Shown: one piece after another, positions 45,573-57,020 of the stretch
Position numbering within the stretch: the stretch's first letter is position 1
How the letters are laid out: the number at the start of each line of letters is the position of its first letter
NCBI GenBank assembly: GCA_029449245.1
Contig: JANATF010000016.1
Coordinates: 434,001-498,000, forward strand
Reading direction: 5' to 3'
DNA: 64,000 nt
DNA from: Mortierella alpina
Lineage: Eukaryota > Mortierellomycota > Mortierellomycetes > Mortierellales > Mortierellaceae
The notes under the pieces: generated by a model
What the model saw: the letters and a program-made list of their open reading frames with translations, nothing else
Told to the model about the DNA's origin: nothing
Database searches by the model: none
Program-made: the position numbers and the translations under genes

Positions 45573-47913
45573 TCACGCGTCAAAGAGGTCGCCTTCGACT
45601 CTAATGCCGTATTCCTGTTCTAGTCGCTGTTTTAGCGCATCGTCCAGCACAGCCTCGAACCCATCCGACTTTCGGCCAAGAAGAACCCGCTCGACATGGG
45701 CTTTGAACTGAGCCACATTGTAGGCGATGGACATGAGGGCCAGTGCCGCCTCGAACATCCAATAGTTCAGTTGCGCCTGCAGAGTGATCGAGAGCGATCT
45801 CCAGAACCCTAATGAAGGCCGCGTGGCTATGGTCTGACCGTTGTTGGTGTCGGCTGCAGAGTATTGAACAGTGTCGGCTCGGATGGTCGACGTCCAGTAG
45901 GAGGGGTCATGACCAAGACCCACGACCGCCCAGCGAGCCATGCGGTTGATGCGGTTGACGGGGCTGCCGAGCGTCTTATTGTTGGCTCGGACGATGGTCA
46001 TGTTGCGTCCAATAAAGATGAGTTCCTTGGGCAAGAGCTCCGAGTTGATCAAAAAATCCTTGAGACTCGTCTTGAGTTTCATCTGGATTTCGTACGCGTC
46101 TAGGACGGATGTGTTCGTGGATGGTGTGATGCTCGGAGACCGGTTTATATTGTAAGGCTTCAGTAGCGTGGCATTGGCTGCCGTAAGGAAAAGTTATGGG
46201 GAGGTGAGTTAGGGACACACGGGTGCGAGCTATCATTCCGAGGAGTGTAAAATGAACGAACCCCCCCCCCCCCCCCCCCTTGTGATATATCAAAGCACAG
46301 TGGTCGACTTACCCAGCATTTGCGAGTCGCCAACACCCCAAAGGGTGCAGATCTCCGCGATGGTTTTCTTGTCCAAGAGGAAGAGCGACTTCCAGAACAG
46401 GCAGTACTGTTTACGGAAAGCCTCCGATTCCCGCATGTAAAGTCCATGATCCAGCAGAAGCTACAGACACAACCAAATGAGTTAGCGCCAGATATATTCG
46501 CAAGCAGTGAAAAAACTTTACCATACCATAGCCGTGCGGTGCCCCTACCAACTGGTGTCGCCGAGGGTTATCTGGGTGCTTGCGCACTAGTACGTTGCCG
46601 GGATGAGGGTCGCAGTGCACGAATCCCGAGATAAAGATCTGGTGCGCAAACACGTCCACGACAGATTCCATGACCTTCTTAGCGCTCAATCCCATATCCT
46701 GAATGGCAGCCTTATCTGTTGCGCGGCATCCATCCACCCACTCGGCCACCATGATCTGCTTGGTACTGTGCTCCTTGAAGACTTTTGGGACATAAACCTG
46801 TGTTCGGAGTTTGGGGTCTGTCTGTAGATACTCGTTACACAGTTCCGAATTCCGCGCCTCGTTTACAAAGTCCGTTTCTTCGCGTAAGTGCTTAACTGTA
46901 TAGTCGACTGCAAACGACATGGGCAGATCAAACAGGTACTCGTAGGCTTTGATCAAGACCCGATACGCTATCAGATCCCATTCGATCTGCACCTGGATCT
47001 CAGGCTTCTGAACCTTGACTGCGACCACGGTGCCATCTAAAAGAGTGGCTTTATGAACTTGAGCGATGGAAGCTGCAGCGACAGGAAGCTTTGAAAACGA
47101 GAGAAACACTTCATGGACCTCCTTGCCGAGTTCTTTCTGGATAATCTTTTCGACGACAGAGTAATCCACGGACGAGGCGTCGTCGTAGAGAGCCCTCAAA
47201 GTTCTGAGATAGAAAAAAAAAAGTCGCGTGTCGTTCAATTCCTCTGCGTCGATAGTGCTCCGTCGGAAAACAATGAACCAATGGATGCTGTCACGACGTA
47301 CCACTTACGTCAGGTAGCATGCTGGCAGGACTGAGGAGTTTGTGGCGATTCCTTGGCCTTTTGATAAGGATGTCCAGTAAAACGGCGAAAGATTAGATCA
47401 ATGATGTTTTTGCCTGGTTCATGCTGGTCGCGCTGTTTTCCTGCATCTTGTTACCTAGTTTGATGTAGAGACCCCTGACAGAACATCGATAAGAGATGAG
47501 TCGTTGAACTATGATTTGTCCCTCTGCAAAAAAGAGCACGTCAGTTCCCTAAGAAGACCTACCCGTTGGTCTGACAGACATGTAGTATCCGTTCAGCCAC
47601 TCTCTTATGGAGGTCGTTGATCTGATCTGCTTTGCCAGGCGTGAAGTTGAACTTGTAATCCCATCCTATGAGAATGCTGTTCCACGAGAAGAATGGTCAA
47701 CAAAAACCGAGGATCTTCAGGGACTAGGACAACACCTTTACACGGGCCATGCGGAAAAGCTCTTTACCCGTTCCAAGCGGTGCGTGATGTCCTCTGGAAA
47801 GCCCTTGCGTTCTTGTGGGTATCGATGAGGTAGAGGGCTGTGGTGGCTCCTGATAGGACTGTGGCTACGCGCACGGCCTTGTAGGTAAACAGCCTCTGCA
47901 GCAAGGGTGGCAT
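45573..47913 (-). CDS. ADCK1/UbiB-family atypical kinase (mitochondrial)
   Basis: Seven minus-strand exons: 47913-47768, 47676-47563, 47474-47455 (20 bases), 47357-47309, 47203-46522, 46460-46313, 46177-45573; 587 aa. The N-terminus is basic and hydrophobic (a likely mitochondrial signal plus membrane segment). UbiB landmarks are YIKLGQG (the KxGQ motif, Lys92 to Gln95), VAAASIAQVHKA (Ala-rich nucleotide loop), VAVKVQKPE (Lys173), FVHCDPHPGNVLVRKHP (catalytic loop) and LLLDHGLY (metal-binding Asp341). The layout and the HPGNVLVRKHP stretch match ADCK1; the nearest yeast protein is probably Mcp2/Cqd2, which affects coenzyme Q and lipid distribution in mitochondria. The intron between exons 6 and 7 carries a 19-base homopolymer. 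All key residues are present. Confidence 0.93.
46261..46279. repeat. C19 homopolymer in an ADCK1-like intron
   Basis: An uninterrupted run of 19 C (G on the coding strand) in the intron between 46313 and 46177. Its length may be inexact in sequencing. Confidence 0.9.
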
Positions 47914-48784
47914 GGTTTGTTCAAAGCGGTACTGGACGAGAGGTAAGACGGAATTAGGCTACGAGGGTTCCGTCGTTTTTGCTGATGAATGAGCCAACAG
48001 AGATGAGGAGAGGGGGAGGAGGAAGAGGGCAATGAGGAATGCAGTGAGGAATGCAGTGATGGGTGAGAACAAAAAAGGCAGTGAGAAAAGAAAGAAGAAT
48101 GAGAAGGAGGAGAAGAAGTGGGGACGACGCAATGGAAGACGAGAAGGAACGAGGGCAACAAAAACAAGACGAATGAGAGAATGAGAGATGTTTCTGTCCG
48201 CTTTCTGCCCCTTCCGCGACAACTGCGTAAGAGCGCGGTCGATGGGTCCAGAAAAGGATATAAAAAAAAACGCCAAGTTCGCACCACTTGCGCAACTCTG
48301 CCGCTTCAGGTAGCGACCGGCATCCTAGGCGGCATGGGTGTTGGGCGATGCACCCATCGTCCTGTAGTCGACTGCGCAGGCCCAGGCACCGTAGCCGGTC
48401 TTTGCAGACGCATCTCGGGCGAAGGGTGCTCTTTATCTCACTCAATGATTCTTCCATCCTGCCGTACAGCACCGTGGACAGACAGTGCAGCACAGTGGTG
48501 AGTAGCATGGAGGAGTGGGAGAACAACTTGGGAGAACAACTTGGGAGTGGCCATGGAAGTGGAGAGGCACAAGCGGAGCACAAGACGAAGTGAGAGACGA
48601 TCGACGATCGCACCCAGCATGGAAGCCTGGCGGACAGAGAGTGATCGTCGTCCCACGGTGGCGCGTACCGCGTCAATATGTCGATCACGATACAAAAGTT
48701 GACTTCACGCGCAATTTCCTCTTCCTTTCTTCCCTTCCTTCTCTGCACGCACATACACGCAGACACATGCCTCTCGTTCAACCG

Positions 48785-48867
48785 TCTCTCTCTGCTCTGC
48801 TCTTCCTCTCTCTCTCCCTCCCTCTCTCCCTCTCTCTCTCCCTCTCTCCCTCTCTCCCTCTCTCCTT
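48785..48867. repeat. Imperfect (CT)n/(CCCT)n microsatellite
   Basis: About 80 bases of CTCTCT with CCC interruptions in non-coding DNA. Confidence 0.85.
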
Positions 48868-49196
48868 CTCATGCACAACATGCACTTCTACGCAAAGCAT
48901 TGCTTCTTTGCAATCCACATGCGTTGAGCTTCACATGCAGCTTCACATGCGACAGGTTCTCAAAGCTGTCGTCTGCATGGTAGGAGTAATTGATGCGTGG
49001 ACCGTGAATCCAGCATTCTTACCTTTGTACTGAAATCAACGAAATTCAACGTTTGCCTCTCCTCTTTTTTTAAGGTTCAGTAAGCTTGCAACCGCTTTCG
49101 CTGCCATGGGCCACGGAACGACATTCGCGCCTTGACCCGTCATGGACACACCTGCCTTTCGCTTGTCAGAACTCATGCCCAACGGCCACCGCTGAA

Positions 49197-49287
49197 TGTC
49201 GCGCTGCTGGATTTGAACCACACGACGTCTACTCTAGCCTGTTGCGAATCACCGGGCTGAGCCGTTTAGCTTTCACCCAGCACGCGA
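49197..49287 (-). ncRNA. tRNA-like element or tRNA pseudogene
   Basis: The minus strand has an A-box-like CGGCTCAGCCCGG and, 33 bases on, a perfect B-box-like GGTTCAAATCC, the order seen in tRNA genes and tRNA-derived elements. The ends can pair (GCG-TGCTGG with CCAGCA-CGC, one bulged base). However, a proper T stem and anticodon arm cannot be drawn, so it is not a working tRNA. It may be a degenerate tRNA or a SINE-like head. Confidence 0.3.
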
Positions 49288-49563
49288 TACGAAGGTCAAC
49301 CTGGCAGAGTATGGGCATGCATGGGCTGGACTACAGCGACCGCTCGAGACTCAAGTCTATAACGTGAATTGCCGCTTGGACTCTTCATTCGGACCGTGAA
49401 CAAAGGCTTTAGGTAATACCACACTTATGCTGAAGGCTTGCTGAAGGCTCAGTTGCATGGTTCTCAAATACACATTCGGTCAAACCCTTACACGTTAATG
49501 CCTACGAAGGTCTATTGAGGATGCTAATGAATGGTTTATTATTGTTTTTGTCTTTGTGCAATA

Positions 49564-51180
49564 TTACTGCATCATAGAAAATGCGGGATGAAAGGGCTGT
49601 TGATAACGAAGCATGCCAGATCCATGGATCGGATGGTGAGCAGGGTAAGGGTGAATCTGAGACTGCTGCCCTTGGCCTTGCGGATAGCACTGGATCTGGA
49701 TCTCGAGTCGAGGCTGTACTTGCTGGGCACCGCCAGCGGCCTGAGGATGCATCTGCGACATCTGGCTATACCCCATCGCTTGTTGTGGCCTCGCCAGCAA
49801 GGTCCCTGCTGCCACCGCAGCCGCCTTGCCATTCTCGTAGCGCGACCGCCGGCGGATAACATTGCGCTTCAACGAGATGGGACGGTGGATATGATGCAGC
49901 TTGTAGTAGAGCCCGCATGCATTGCATAGGGTATCACCAGCGTCATCCTTTCGCCAGAGGGGTGTCAACGTCGTCTTGCAATTGTTGCACATGGGCTGAG
50001 GCACAGGCGCCACTGCAGCGGCCATGTCCGACGAGCTTGAGCCATCGGAGGAGCCATCTTCGGTCTGGTTGTCATAAGACGAACCGCCCGCAATCTTGGA
50101 CCCGTATTTGGACTTGTGCCCGCCAGCTTGCCCGGTAAGTGTTTGCTGAAGGTGCTTCGGGCGATGCATAGCATGCAGCTTATGGTAGAGACCGCAGGCA
50201 TTGCACAAGGGCTTGTTGTCTGCTGAGCGGCGCCACAGAGGCGTAGCGGTGGCTCCGCAGTTGTGGCAGCGAACACCCAAGCCGGCCGCAGCCTTGATGG
50301 CAGCCTTGGAGGGCTTGCGAGGCTTTGAGACCTTGAGTGGCCGTGGTCGGGCAGAGGACGACATGGGGCTTGAAGGCCCTGCGCTGGACATTGGTGAAGG
50401 TAGAGAGTCTTCAGAGAAGGCTACACCTGCTGGAACTGGCGATTCTCCCTCCGAATGGCCGGGCAAGGGTAGTAGAGCAGCTGTGGCTACTGGAGCCACT
50501 GGGCTAGTGGGAGACAAAGGTGACATTTGACGTGCATACATCGGAGGGGACGACATTGGCTTGAGACACACGGGAGAGGGTGTCGAGGAAGGCGTCTCTG
50601 GGGGAGACATCATGCCCTCCTGGGTGATCTTTGTTTGCAGCGACAATACTGGATGCACGGATGGGCGCCGGACATTTTGCGAGTGCTCGACCATGGCTTG
50701 CATCATCAGGGGGTTTGGATACTGCCCAGTCAAGGCTTGTGTGGCAGCAGTCAGGTAAGAAGCTGGTGCGAGGCCCAGGAAAGAGAATACGTTGGGGTCC
50801 TGCTCCAGTTGGTATTCTTGAAACTGAGTGAATCCCGCTGGGTTGGGGAGCTGGCGGGCTGGTGTTGTCCAGGGGTAGCCCTCGCCCATGCTGCTATTAT
50901 CGAGTTCAGACGACCAGGCTGGGGTGGGCAGTGTGCCCGTGGGATCGAATGCGAGGAGAGAGTCCTGGGAAATATCTCTGCAGTCTTCGGGAAAGGGCAT
51001 CAGGATGTCGTGGGGGGAGGATGTGCTGTACAGAGAGTAGGTGGGCGAAAGAGGCAGTGGTGATGATTCTGGTGCTTGTGCGGACGATGGCGATGCACTG
51101 GTGGTGTTGATATCGAAGGGGAAGCAGTAGTCGTCGGAGAGGAAGGGCATCTCGAGGATGTTGGTATAGAAGTCGGCCAT
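49564..51180 (-). CDS. Two-finger GATA transcription factor
   Basis: A single exon of 538 codons on the minus strand. ATG 51180 was chosen; the frame is open further up to 51573 but only from a GTG, through repeat DNA and past a TATA-like site. Two class-IV zinc fingers are clear: [14 protein letters not shown]...CNAC (residues 305-329) and [14 protein letters not shown]...CNAC (398-422). Both have the C-x2-C-x17-C-x2-C spacing, and the second is followed by a basic tail ([13 protein letters not shown]). Iron-responsive Sre/Fep1 repressors also have two fingers but carry a cysteine-rich linker between them; here the linker is Gly/Ser-rich with no Cys, so an iron-sensor role is not supported. 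The N-terminal part is Ser/Pro-rich with acidic-hydrophobic patches that may activate transcription. It binds GATA sites in the nucleus. Confidence 0.92.
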   Translation of the reverse strand: MADFYTNILEMPFLSDDYCFPFDINTTSASPSSAQAPESSPLPLSPTYSLYSTSSPHDILMPFPEDCRDISQDSLLAFDPTGTLPTPAWSSELDNSSMGEGYPWTTPARQLPNPAGFTQFQEYQLEQDPNVFSFLGLAPASYLTAATQALTGQYPNPLMMQAMVEHSQNVRRPSVHPVLSLQTKITQEGMMSPPETPSSTPSPVCLKPMSSPPMYARQMSPLSPTSPVAPVATAALLPLPGHSEGESPVPAGVAFSEDSLPSPMSSAGPSSPMSSSARPRPLKVSKPRKPSKAAIKAAAGLGVRCHNCGATATPLWRRSADNKPLCNACGLYHKLHAMHRPKHLQQTLTGQAGGHKSKYGSKIAGGSSYDNQTEDGSSDGSSSSDMAAAVAPVPQPMCNNCKTTLTPLWRKDDAGDTLCNACGLYYKLHHIHRPISLKRNVIRRRSRYENGKAAAVAAGTLLARPQQAMGYSQMSQMHPQAAGGAQQVQPRLEIQIQCYPQGQGQQSQIHPYPAHHPIHGSGMLRYQQPFHPAFSMMQ

Positions 51181-51263
51181 TTCGGATGGTTTGCTTGTTT
51201 TTTTTTTGCTGGGAACCGAGCCAAGGTAGGTTGGTAGGTAGGTGTAAGAGGCGAGAGTGGGGG

Positions 51264-51328
51264 GTGTGAGTGTGAGTGTGAGTATGAGTGTGAGTGTGAG
51301 TGCGAGTGCGAGTGTGAATGCGAGTGTA
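51264..51328. repeat. (GTGTGA)n-type tandem repeat in the GATA-gene leader
   Basis: Repeats of GAGTGT with GAGTGC and GAGTAT variants, between the TATA-like site and the ATG of the GATA gene. Confidence 0.85.
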
Positions 51329-51430
51329 AGAGGCGAACTTGTGAGAATGCCGTTGGCGAGCAGGGAAGTGAGATGGGAATGAAAGGAGTGTGGAAAGGAA
51401 GAGGCAAAGAAAGGCCGGCGGCAACCACGG

Positions 51431-51439
51431 AATATATAT
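51431..51439 (-). promoter_or_regulatory. TATA box of the GATA-factor gene
   Basis: ATATATATT on the minus strand, about 250 bases upstream of the ATG at 51180. This supports the short start rather than the longer GTG frame. Confidence 0.5.
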
Positions 51440-54400
51440 GAAAACCGAGCTGAGTGTTTCTCCCACCCAGGCAGCCCCCTGTCGCCGTGCCCTGGCTGCC
51501 CCACCTTCTGCTCAAACCAATTGAGTGAACGGTTTACACTATTGATAATGCCGCGACCGCATTGATTTGCCACAGATGCATAATCTAAACTCTCTTTCGC
51601 TGTTTGTTTGCGCTATTGCTCCACTCGTGTGTATGCAGCCTTCGCTCTCGCTCAACTCTCGCTCAACTCTCCCAGTCTACGTGCGAGTCTGTCTGCTTTG
51701 TTTGTTGCTGTTATTTTTGTGTGTGTTCTTCCTGTCAGTCTACTTGTTGTTTATGTTGTGTTGCGCTGTTTGGCTGCGTGTTCGATAGCTTGTAGGCGAG
51801 ATTGTGTGCAGGCATTACCTGTTGTCCTCTGTGCTCTCGCCCTTGGAGCTTTGTTGAATCGTTCTTGGCTCTACCCTACCTCTACGCCCTGCCTTACCCT
51901 GCAAATACAACACACATATACACAGGACGAAAAAAAAGGGTCGCAAAGGACCTGGTGGACAGGGACTGCATCCATCCTCACTTCCAATCAACGTGGCGCC
52001 GCCTTTCGCCATATTGTGCCGACTCGTTCCCCCGGATTTCTGGCTCAACGCCTTAAGAGGGGTGTCCAATGCCCGCTGTCGGAGTAGCCTTCTCTCGGGC
52101 CATAGCTGCGACGCGGCCAGTCAACGCCGAGGCACGTTCAAGCAACAACAAATTTCCTCTTGTTGACTGGCATACAATACTGATCACGGCTATGTAGAAT
52201 CTACACCCTCCACCTGACTCTCTGGCTTGCTCAGTAGTCGGGTCAGCAAAAAAGCGAGACAGAGAACCTGGTTCCCGAACCAATGGGTGTTTTTGGACTG
52301 GTTCCGAGTGCTTTTCCACCTTGCAGTTTGTGTCGCCCTCACACTCACAACCTGCAGAGCGCCCATCTATTCAGCCTCTGCTCAGCAGGAGGATTCTCTT
52401 TCTCTTGATTTTTCTGCCTACCTTGTAAAGTCAATTGACCTTTCATGGCGAGTGGTGGATGTGATTGAGGGGTTCAGGACAAAGTGGTGTATGATGGCGC
52501 CATACATGTAAGGCGCCCTGTAAGAGGGCGCTCAGCTGTTCAGCGGTCTCGGGGCCGAAGTCCATGTCCACGTTCGATTACGAAACCTATTAACCTTGGG
52601 TCATCCTTTAAATATCAAGGATCAAAGTCTAAAGGCTTCCCACTGCGAAATATGTCAAGATCGAAAGATAAGATGAGTTCCGGTTCTTACGAGCAAGCAC
52701 GGTACGTATTCCCGGTTAGTAATATTTCTTCCCAGCGAGGTGCCGGAGAAGAAGGTTTTAGCAAGCTTTCAACGCGCGCAGAGCGGTGAGAAATGGCTCG
52801 CCCTAGTGCTCGATCATAGCTCTTTCCGACCACGTACCGAAAGTGGTTTCATCAAGTGCTTTGCTTCGGCCAGTGTCCTTGATATTGCCGGCTACTGGAG
52901 ACTGTGCTCGTATTATGCCTTTTGCTGACTCGTAGCGCCGCCCGAGTTGTTTTGGTGCAGAGAATATGCTTCTCGAGATTGAACCCTTATTATTCACCTA
53001 CTTCACCCTGTCAAAATCAATTAGAAAACAATGGGGCGACCTTCTCAACAGCAGGAATGTATTGTATGTATCAACATCGGCTGGTATTCATATTACACCT
53101 CACTACTGCATGCATCGCGAGCAACTGCATCCCCAAAGTTGGTCCGTTAAGGTTTGAGTGGATGTGTGGAGGAGATCAGGGACACGACAAAGAGTCGAGA
53201 TAACTCCCATCGCTCACGTTTGCTCTCTCATTTGTCATTATTGATTCTTTTATTGCCCAGGACAAAGCTCGGACTCGTCCTTCAGCACCCAAGACCAATG
53301 TGACACCACACGGCGCAAACCAAAGTGAACAGCGACCAAGGGCGACTAGCGGGATGCCTAACAGAAACACAGGGTTATCTCAATCAATAATTACACAAAG
53401 AGCCCTGCTCCGTGTGGTCGATGGAGTGCTGTTTTATCTCTCCAGGCCGACGGCTGCCATTCGCTGGATCCTTTAATCTGCTGTCAACAGAAGCAAATGA
53501 CTATTCCTCTCCAATCAGAAGGTTCCGGCCCGCCAAACATGCTGGACAGCTTTTGAGGCTACTGCACAAACACAAGGACATGTGTGGAGATATCATATCG
53601 CGGCATTGTTTGCATGCCTCGGTCATCTCGCAGACGCTGTAAACTCTTCGCCGTCTCGAGAATGTAGCCTTATCGGCCCGTTAATGTCCCTGTTCATTCA
53701 ATGCCGCTCTCGATGACTGCGCGCCCACCTGTTGTGCCTGTTAGTTATATCACGGAGCCGAGTATAGGGTGCAATTTGATGGGTATGTTTTTTTTTCTCG
53801 GTCTCTCTTACTCTCTCTTTCTCTCTCTCCCTCTCTCTCTGTTTGTCTCTGTATATGAGTACCTGTTCATCCACTACCATCCGCGCAGAGGCACGCAGGC
53901 AGCATATGAGTGGAGTAAGGCTCCACTGCTATACGATGAAAGAGGCGAGTCAGGAACATGATCGATGTCGACTATAGTTTCGCCTTTCGGAAAAGCCAAC
54001 CCGAACCCACGGGTTTGGTGTCCTCTTTTCCTTCCCAAAACGCAAGATGGGAGGTAAGTAGAACCACGAGAACTTGTGTAGACTGGCCAGACGAGAGCAC
54101 TCCTTTTCATTAAGAGCTCTGATGTGTCCCACGGGCGCAAGTCTGTCCCTTGGCCTACTTGTGCAACACGAGATATGCTATCTGACTGACCACACTCGCA
54201 TGACGCCTTAGACTGAAGCAGCAAGTAAACAAACACACATACACAACAGGTGAAGCAGCTCTGTCAGTCCGGACTGGGACTCTCAGGGGGCTAAACAACA
54301 CACAGCCCTTTGGGTCGGCTTTCCTTTTTCTGTCCTCGTGTAGTGTTTTTCATTTCTACCCCGTGGCAGCTCTCGGGTCTGGCCCTTTTATGGGCCGCAT

Positions 54401-54905
54401 GAAGCTCAAGGGCCTCAACGGCCTACCTGAACCTTGGCAAGGCAAGCGTAAAGGGCTTCGCCACTCTCGTGGCGAGAGAGCGTCAAATAGGCGCTGTGCC
54501 GCAGCACTCGAATGCACCATGACGCACATTCATGAAAAGGCACCCACGATGACGACGCATGCGCCAGTGCTCGGCCGCGTCTCGGACTTTCTATTTCCGC
54601 GCGGCACGCTGGCGCTTGGCCTTGGCCGCAGACAATAATAACGTGCCAGTCTGTGCCTGCAAGCGCAGCGCATTGATTCCCTTTTTCTCTGCATTGCATC
54701 CGTTTTCTGTTCTGTTCTTTTCTTCTCAACGCTCTCTTTCACAACATCCATCCACTCTTATACCCACGCACTCTTATACCCACGCACACATATACCCCCC
54801 CACTCATACCCGCGTACGCGCACGCAAAAGTCAATCCACCTCCCTCCATACCCCCCACCCATCCCATCCATCCGGCCCATCCATCGAATCAGCATCGAAC
54901 GTGCA

Positions 54906-56462
54906 ATGCCTTCCACATTGACAGCACCACCCACAGCTTACATCGACAAGAGCGCAAGCACTGTCATGGTCTCCAACAAGGACGAGAACTTTCTAAAGCA
55001 TACCTGGCACTCTCTTGAAGAGGCTTTGCACCTGCGAGAACCCGTACCCCCACCAGGTAAACAATCACCCTGTGTCGTTTTGCCATCTAACTCGCGGCTA
55101 GACTCAGAGTGCACAGCACAGCACGCACAGCATACAAAAGCCCTTTACTAATAATAGATCCCCCCCACTCTGTCCTATACATGTGGCATATGCCTGTAGT
55201 CCCACCAAAGGATGACCGATGGCTAGTCAAAACTGTCAACCTAGCACTGCCACAGGACCAGGAGCCAGACTCTAGTTTCTGGGACAGGATTGTCCTCAAG
55301 ATCACGTCTTTCCACACTGCATCAACGTCAGAGTCGGAGAACGATGAGGATCACGATGAGGACGCAGTATCGATTAGTGTCCCAGCAGACGCCGCTCTCA
55401 AACAGATGGGCATTGCTGAGAACGATGGAGAGCTGCAAGAGAAACGCAACTATTTCAAGCGGATGGCTGCTCGGTGCAAGGAAAAGTTTGACGAGGACAA
55501 TGAGGCTCTCGAGAGCAGCAGCGGCAGCAGTATAGAGTCGGCGTCGATTGAGAATGATGAGGGATCGCCAGACCAAGAGGCGTCTGAGCTGCGCCATCAA
55601 CACCGCCACTCTCATCACCTGCGGCTCTACCTTCATGCTCTTCACAGCCACCTCCATCGCAGTCGGACAGAGCGTGGAGAATCACAGCCGCAGAGTCGTC
55701 TAGAGCCTAAAGTGGATCCCAAAGAGATGAAAGCTGCACACCGGCTCTTGTATCCCAACGCGGATCAGGAAAGCGACGACGGTGATGAAGAAGATGCAGA
55801 TCGCAAGCTTTTTGGATCCTGGTGGGGGTGCCGTCCAAGACGATCCAAAGCCGAGGCTCTGCTAGAACAGCAATTGGACAGTGACTGGGAGAAGATTGAC
55901 TTTCCCACGAGCAAGGAAGACAAGAGGAAAAGTCTTGGAGAGCAGAACGGAGCCGTGCCGGTCGACTTGACAGCGAACAACACAGTCAACAGCGCAAAGA
56001 GGAGTTGGTGGAAGCACAAGCAACCTGATACGGATGTGGTTGTTCCTATGAATAAGGACACGCTTAAGCAGGACCGCAAGGCCACCACAAAGAGGCTACA
56101 AGCCATTGCTGCTGCAGGTAACGGCTCGGAAACCAGATGCTTTTGGATAGTTCCTCCTCCTCCTCCCCCCTTTCCCATTGGAAACATTGAAACTCACACT
56201 CTTGCCTTTTTATCATCTATATCTCATAGCTGCATACGAGGCGATGAAAGAACATCAGGCACTCAAGATCAGGCAAGGCAAGAAAGTGTCGCATGGAGAG
56301 ATGAAGGCTGTGCTGGCCGGCATGGCCATGGCGGAGGCTGTCAAGCTGCTTGAATCTCGGCGTGGCAGTAGCGGGACTGCTGATGATGATGAGGAGCAAA
56401 GGGACGAGACTGTTGCAGAGGCTGGATCCAAGGCTCTGAAGCTGTTTGAACTTCTCCGTTAA
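54906..56462 (+). CDS. Protein with a CipC-like (DUF3759) C-terminal domain and acidic N-terminal extension
   Basis: Three exons: 54906-55056, 55158-56117, 56230-56462; 447 aa. The last exon encodes AYEAMKEHQALKIRQGKKVS, HGEMKAVLAGMAMAEAVKLL, a helical pattern like the fungal CipC/DUF3759 family, small proteins induced by antibiotics or stress and of unknown biochemical role. Usual CipC proteins are about 110-150 residues; here about 360 residues precede the domain. The extension has acidic stretches (SESENDEDHDEDA; DQESDDGDEEDADRK), a His-rich patch (HQHRHSHHLRLYLHALHSHL) and a WWKHKQ motif. The N-terminal part (HTWHSLEEAL; YMWHMPVV) may be a divergent module of its own. The C-terminal assignment is from pattern memory. 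Confidence 0.72.
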
Positions 56463-56576
56463 TATACTTGGCGAAACGGGTCTTTTCTGTACAGGGGCTA
56501 GTAATAAACCTCCGAGTGTATTGACGATCATATCCATCGGGCTACAAAGGGTCGACAAGGGGAGTGCGCTGCAGAA

Positions 56577-57020
56577 CTATGGTTTGGAAGGGGCAATCGA
56601 GAAGACAGCAGAGTCCACGTAGTGAAATTTCTTCTTGTCGTAGAAGGAATATCGAATACGATAGTGGTTCGTTCGATCGGGATCATTGCCTTGGTGGTCT
56701 TTTGATAACTTAAAATTGTATCCTTCATGGCTCAGCTGAGAAAGATTCACGTCGTCGAGGAATATGTTGATGTCGGGTTTAGGAATGGCTCGCTGGAAGG
56801 TCAACTTGATCTTGGTGTCACCTTTGAGCTCATTATCAATAACGCGCACTTTAGCAAGAACAATTTCTCCAACTTTGTAAATGTGTCCCTCCTCCGGCGA
56901 GATAGACTCAATGAGTTCGTGGGCTTGGCGACGCAGCAGTTCAGCTGGCGCGGCATGGCAGAGTAGAGTCCAGCTTGCGAGGGTCACAAGGACGAGGGTC
57001 AAGACTGGAGAAAGACGCAT
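56577..57020 (-). CDS. Small secreted protein of unknown function
   Basis: A single exon of 147 aa; ATG 57020 chosen because the longer frame lacks an earlier ATG. A strong signal peptide is present (LVLVTLASWTLLCHA, cleavage likely before or near APAELLRR). The mature part is about 120 residues and looks beta-rich (SPEEGHIYKVGEIVLAKVRV; IKLTFQRAIPKPDINIFL; HYVDSAVFSIA), resembling the immunoglobulin-like folds of Kre9/Knh1-type or other fungal cell-surface proteins. No catalytic motif and no cysteines in the mature part are seen. It could be a wall protein or an effector-like protein; no homologue is recognised. A TATA-like TTTAAAAA lies about 95 bases upstream. The stop is 114 bases from the convergent CipC-like gene. 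Confidence 0.78.
   Translation of the reverse strand: MRLSPVLTLVLVTLASWTLLCHAAPAELLRRQAHELIESISPEEGHIYKVGEIVLAKVRVIDNELKGDTKIKLTFQRAIPKPDINIFLDDVNLSQLSHEGYNFKLSKDHQGNDPDRTNHYRIRYSFYDKKKFHYVDSAVFSIAPSKP

Larger units (their letters stand above)
47914..49563. other. Intergenic region with CT-rich blocks and a tRNA-like element
   Basis: 1.65 kb between the ADCK1-like start and the GATA-factor stop. Next to the kinase gene the plus strand is purine-rich (48000-48200), a pyrimidine leader on the coding strand. A CT microsatellite lies at 48785-48867. At about 49197-49287 minus there is a tRNA-like stretch. No protein gene is supported. Confidence 0.45.
51181..54905. other. Intergenic region, no gene recognised
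   Basis: About 3.7 kb that includes the GATA-factor promoter on the left and the CipC-like gene's CT-rich leader on the right (54690-54900, with CCCACGCAC and CCATCC repeats). Between them are only short frames without domains or consistent splice sites, and a CT-rich stretch at 53797-53846. Remnants of older genes are possible but not shown. Confidence 0.4.

Noticed and set aside
51181-51573. N-terminal extension of the GATA factor
   Set aside because: It starts with GTG, crosses a TATA-like site and translates a GAGTGT repeat; the ATG at 51180 is the sensible start.
53874-54236. 120-codon minus-strand frame
   Set aside because: It starts with GTG, and no domain or splice sites support it.
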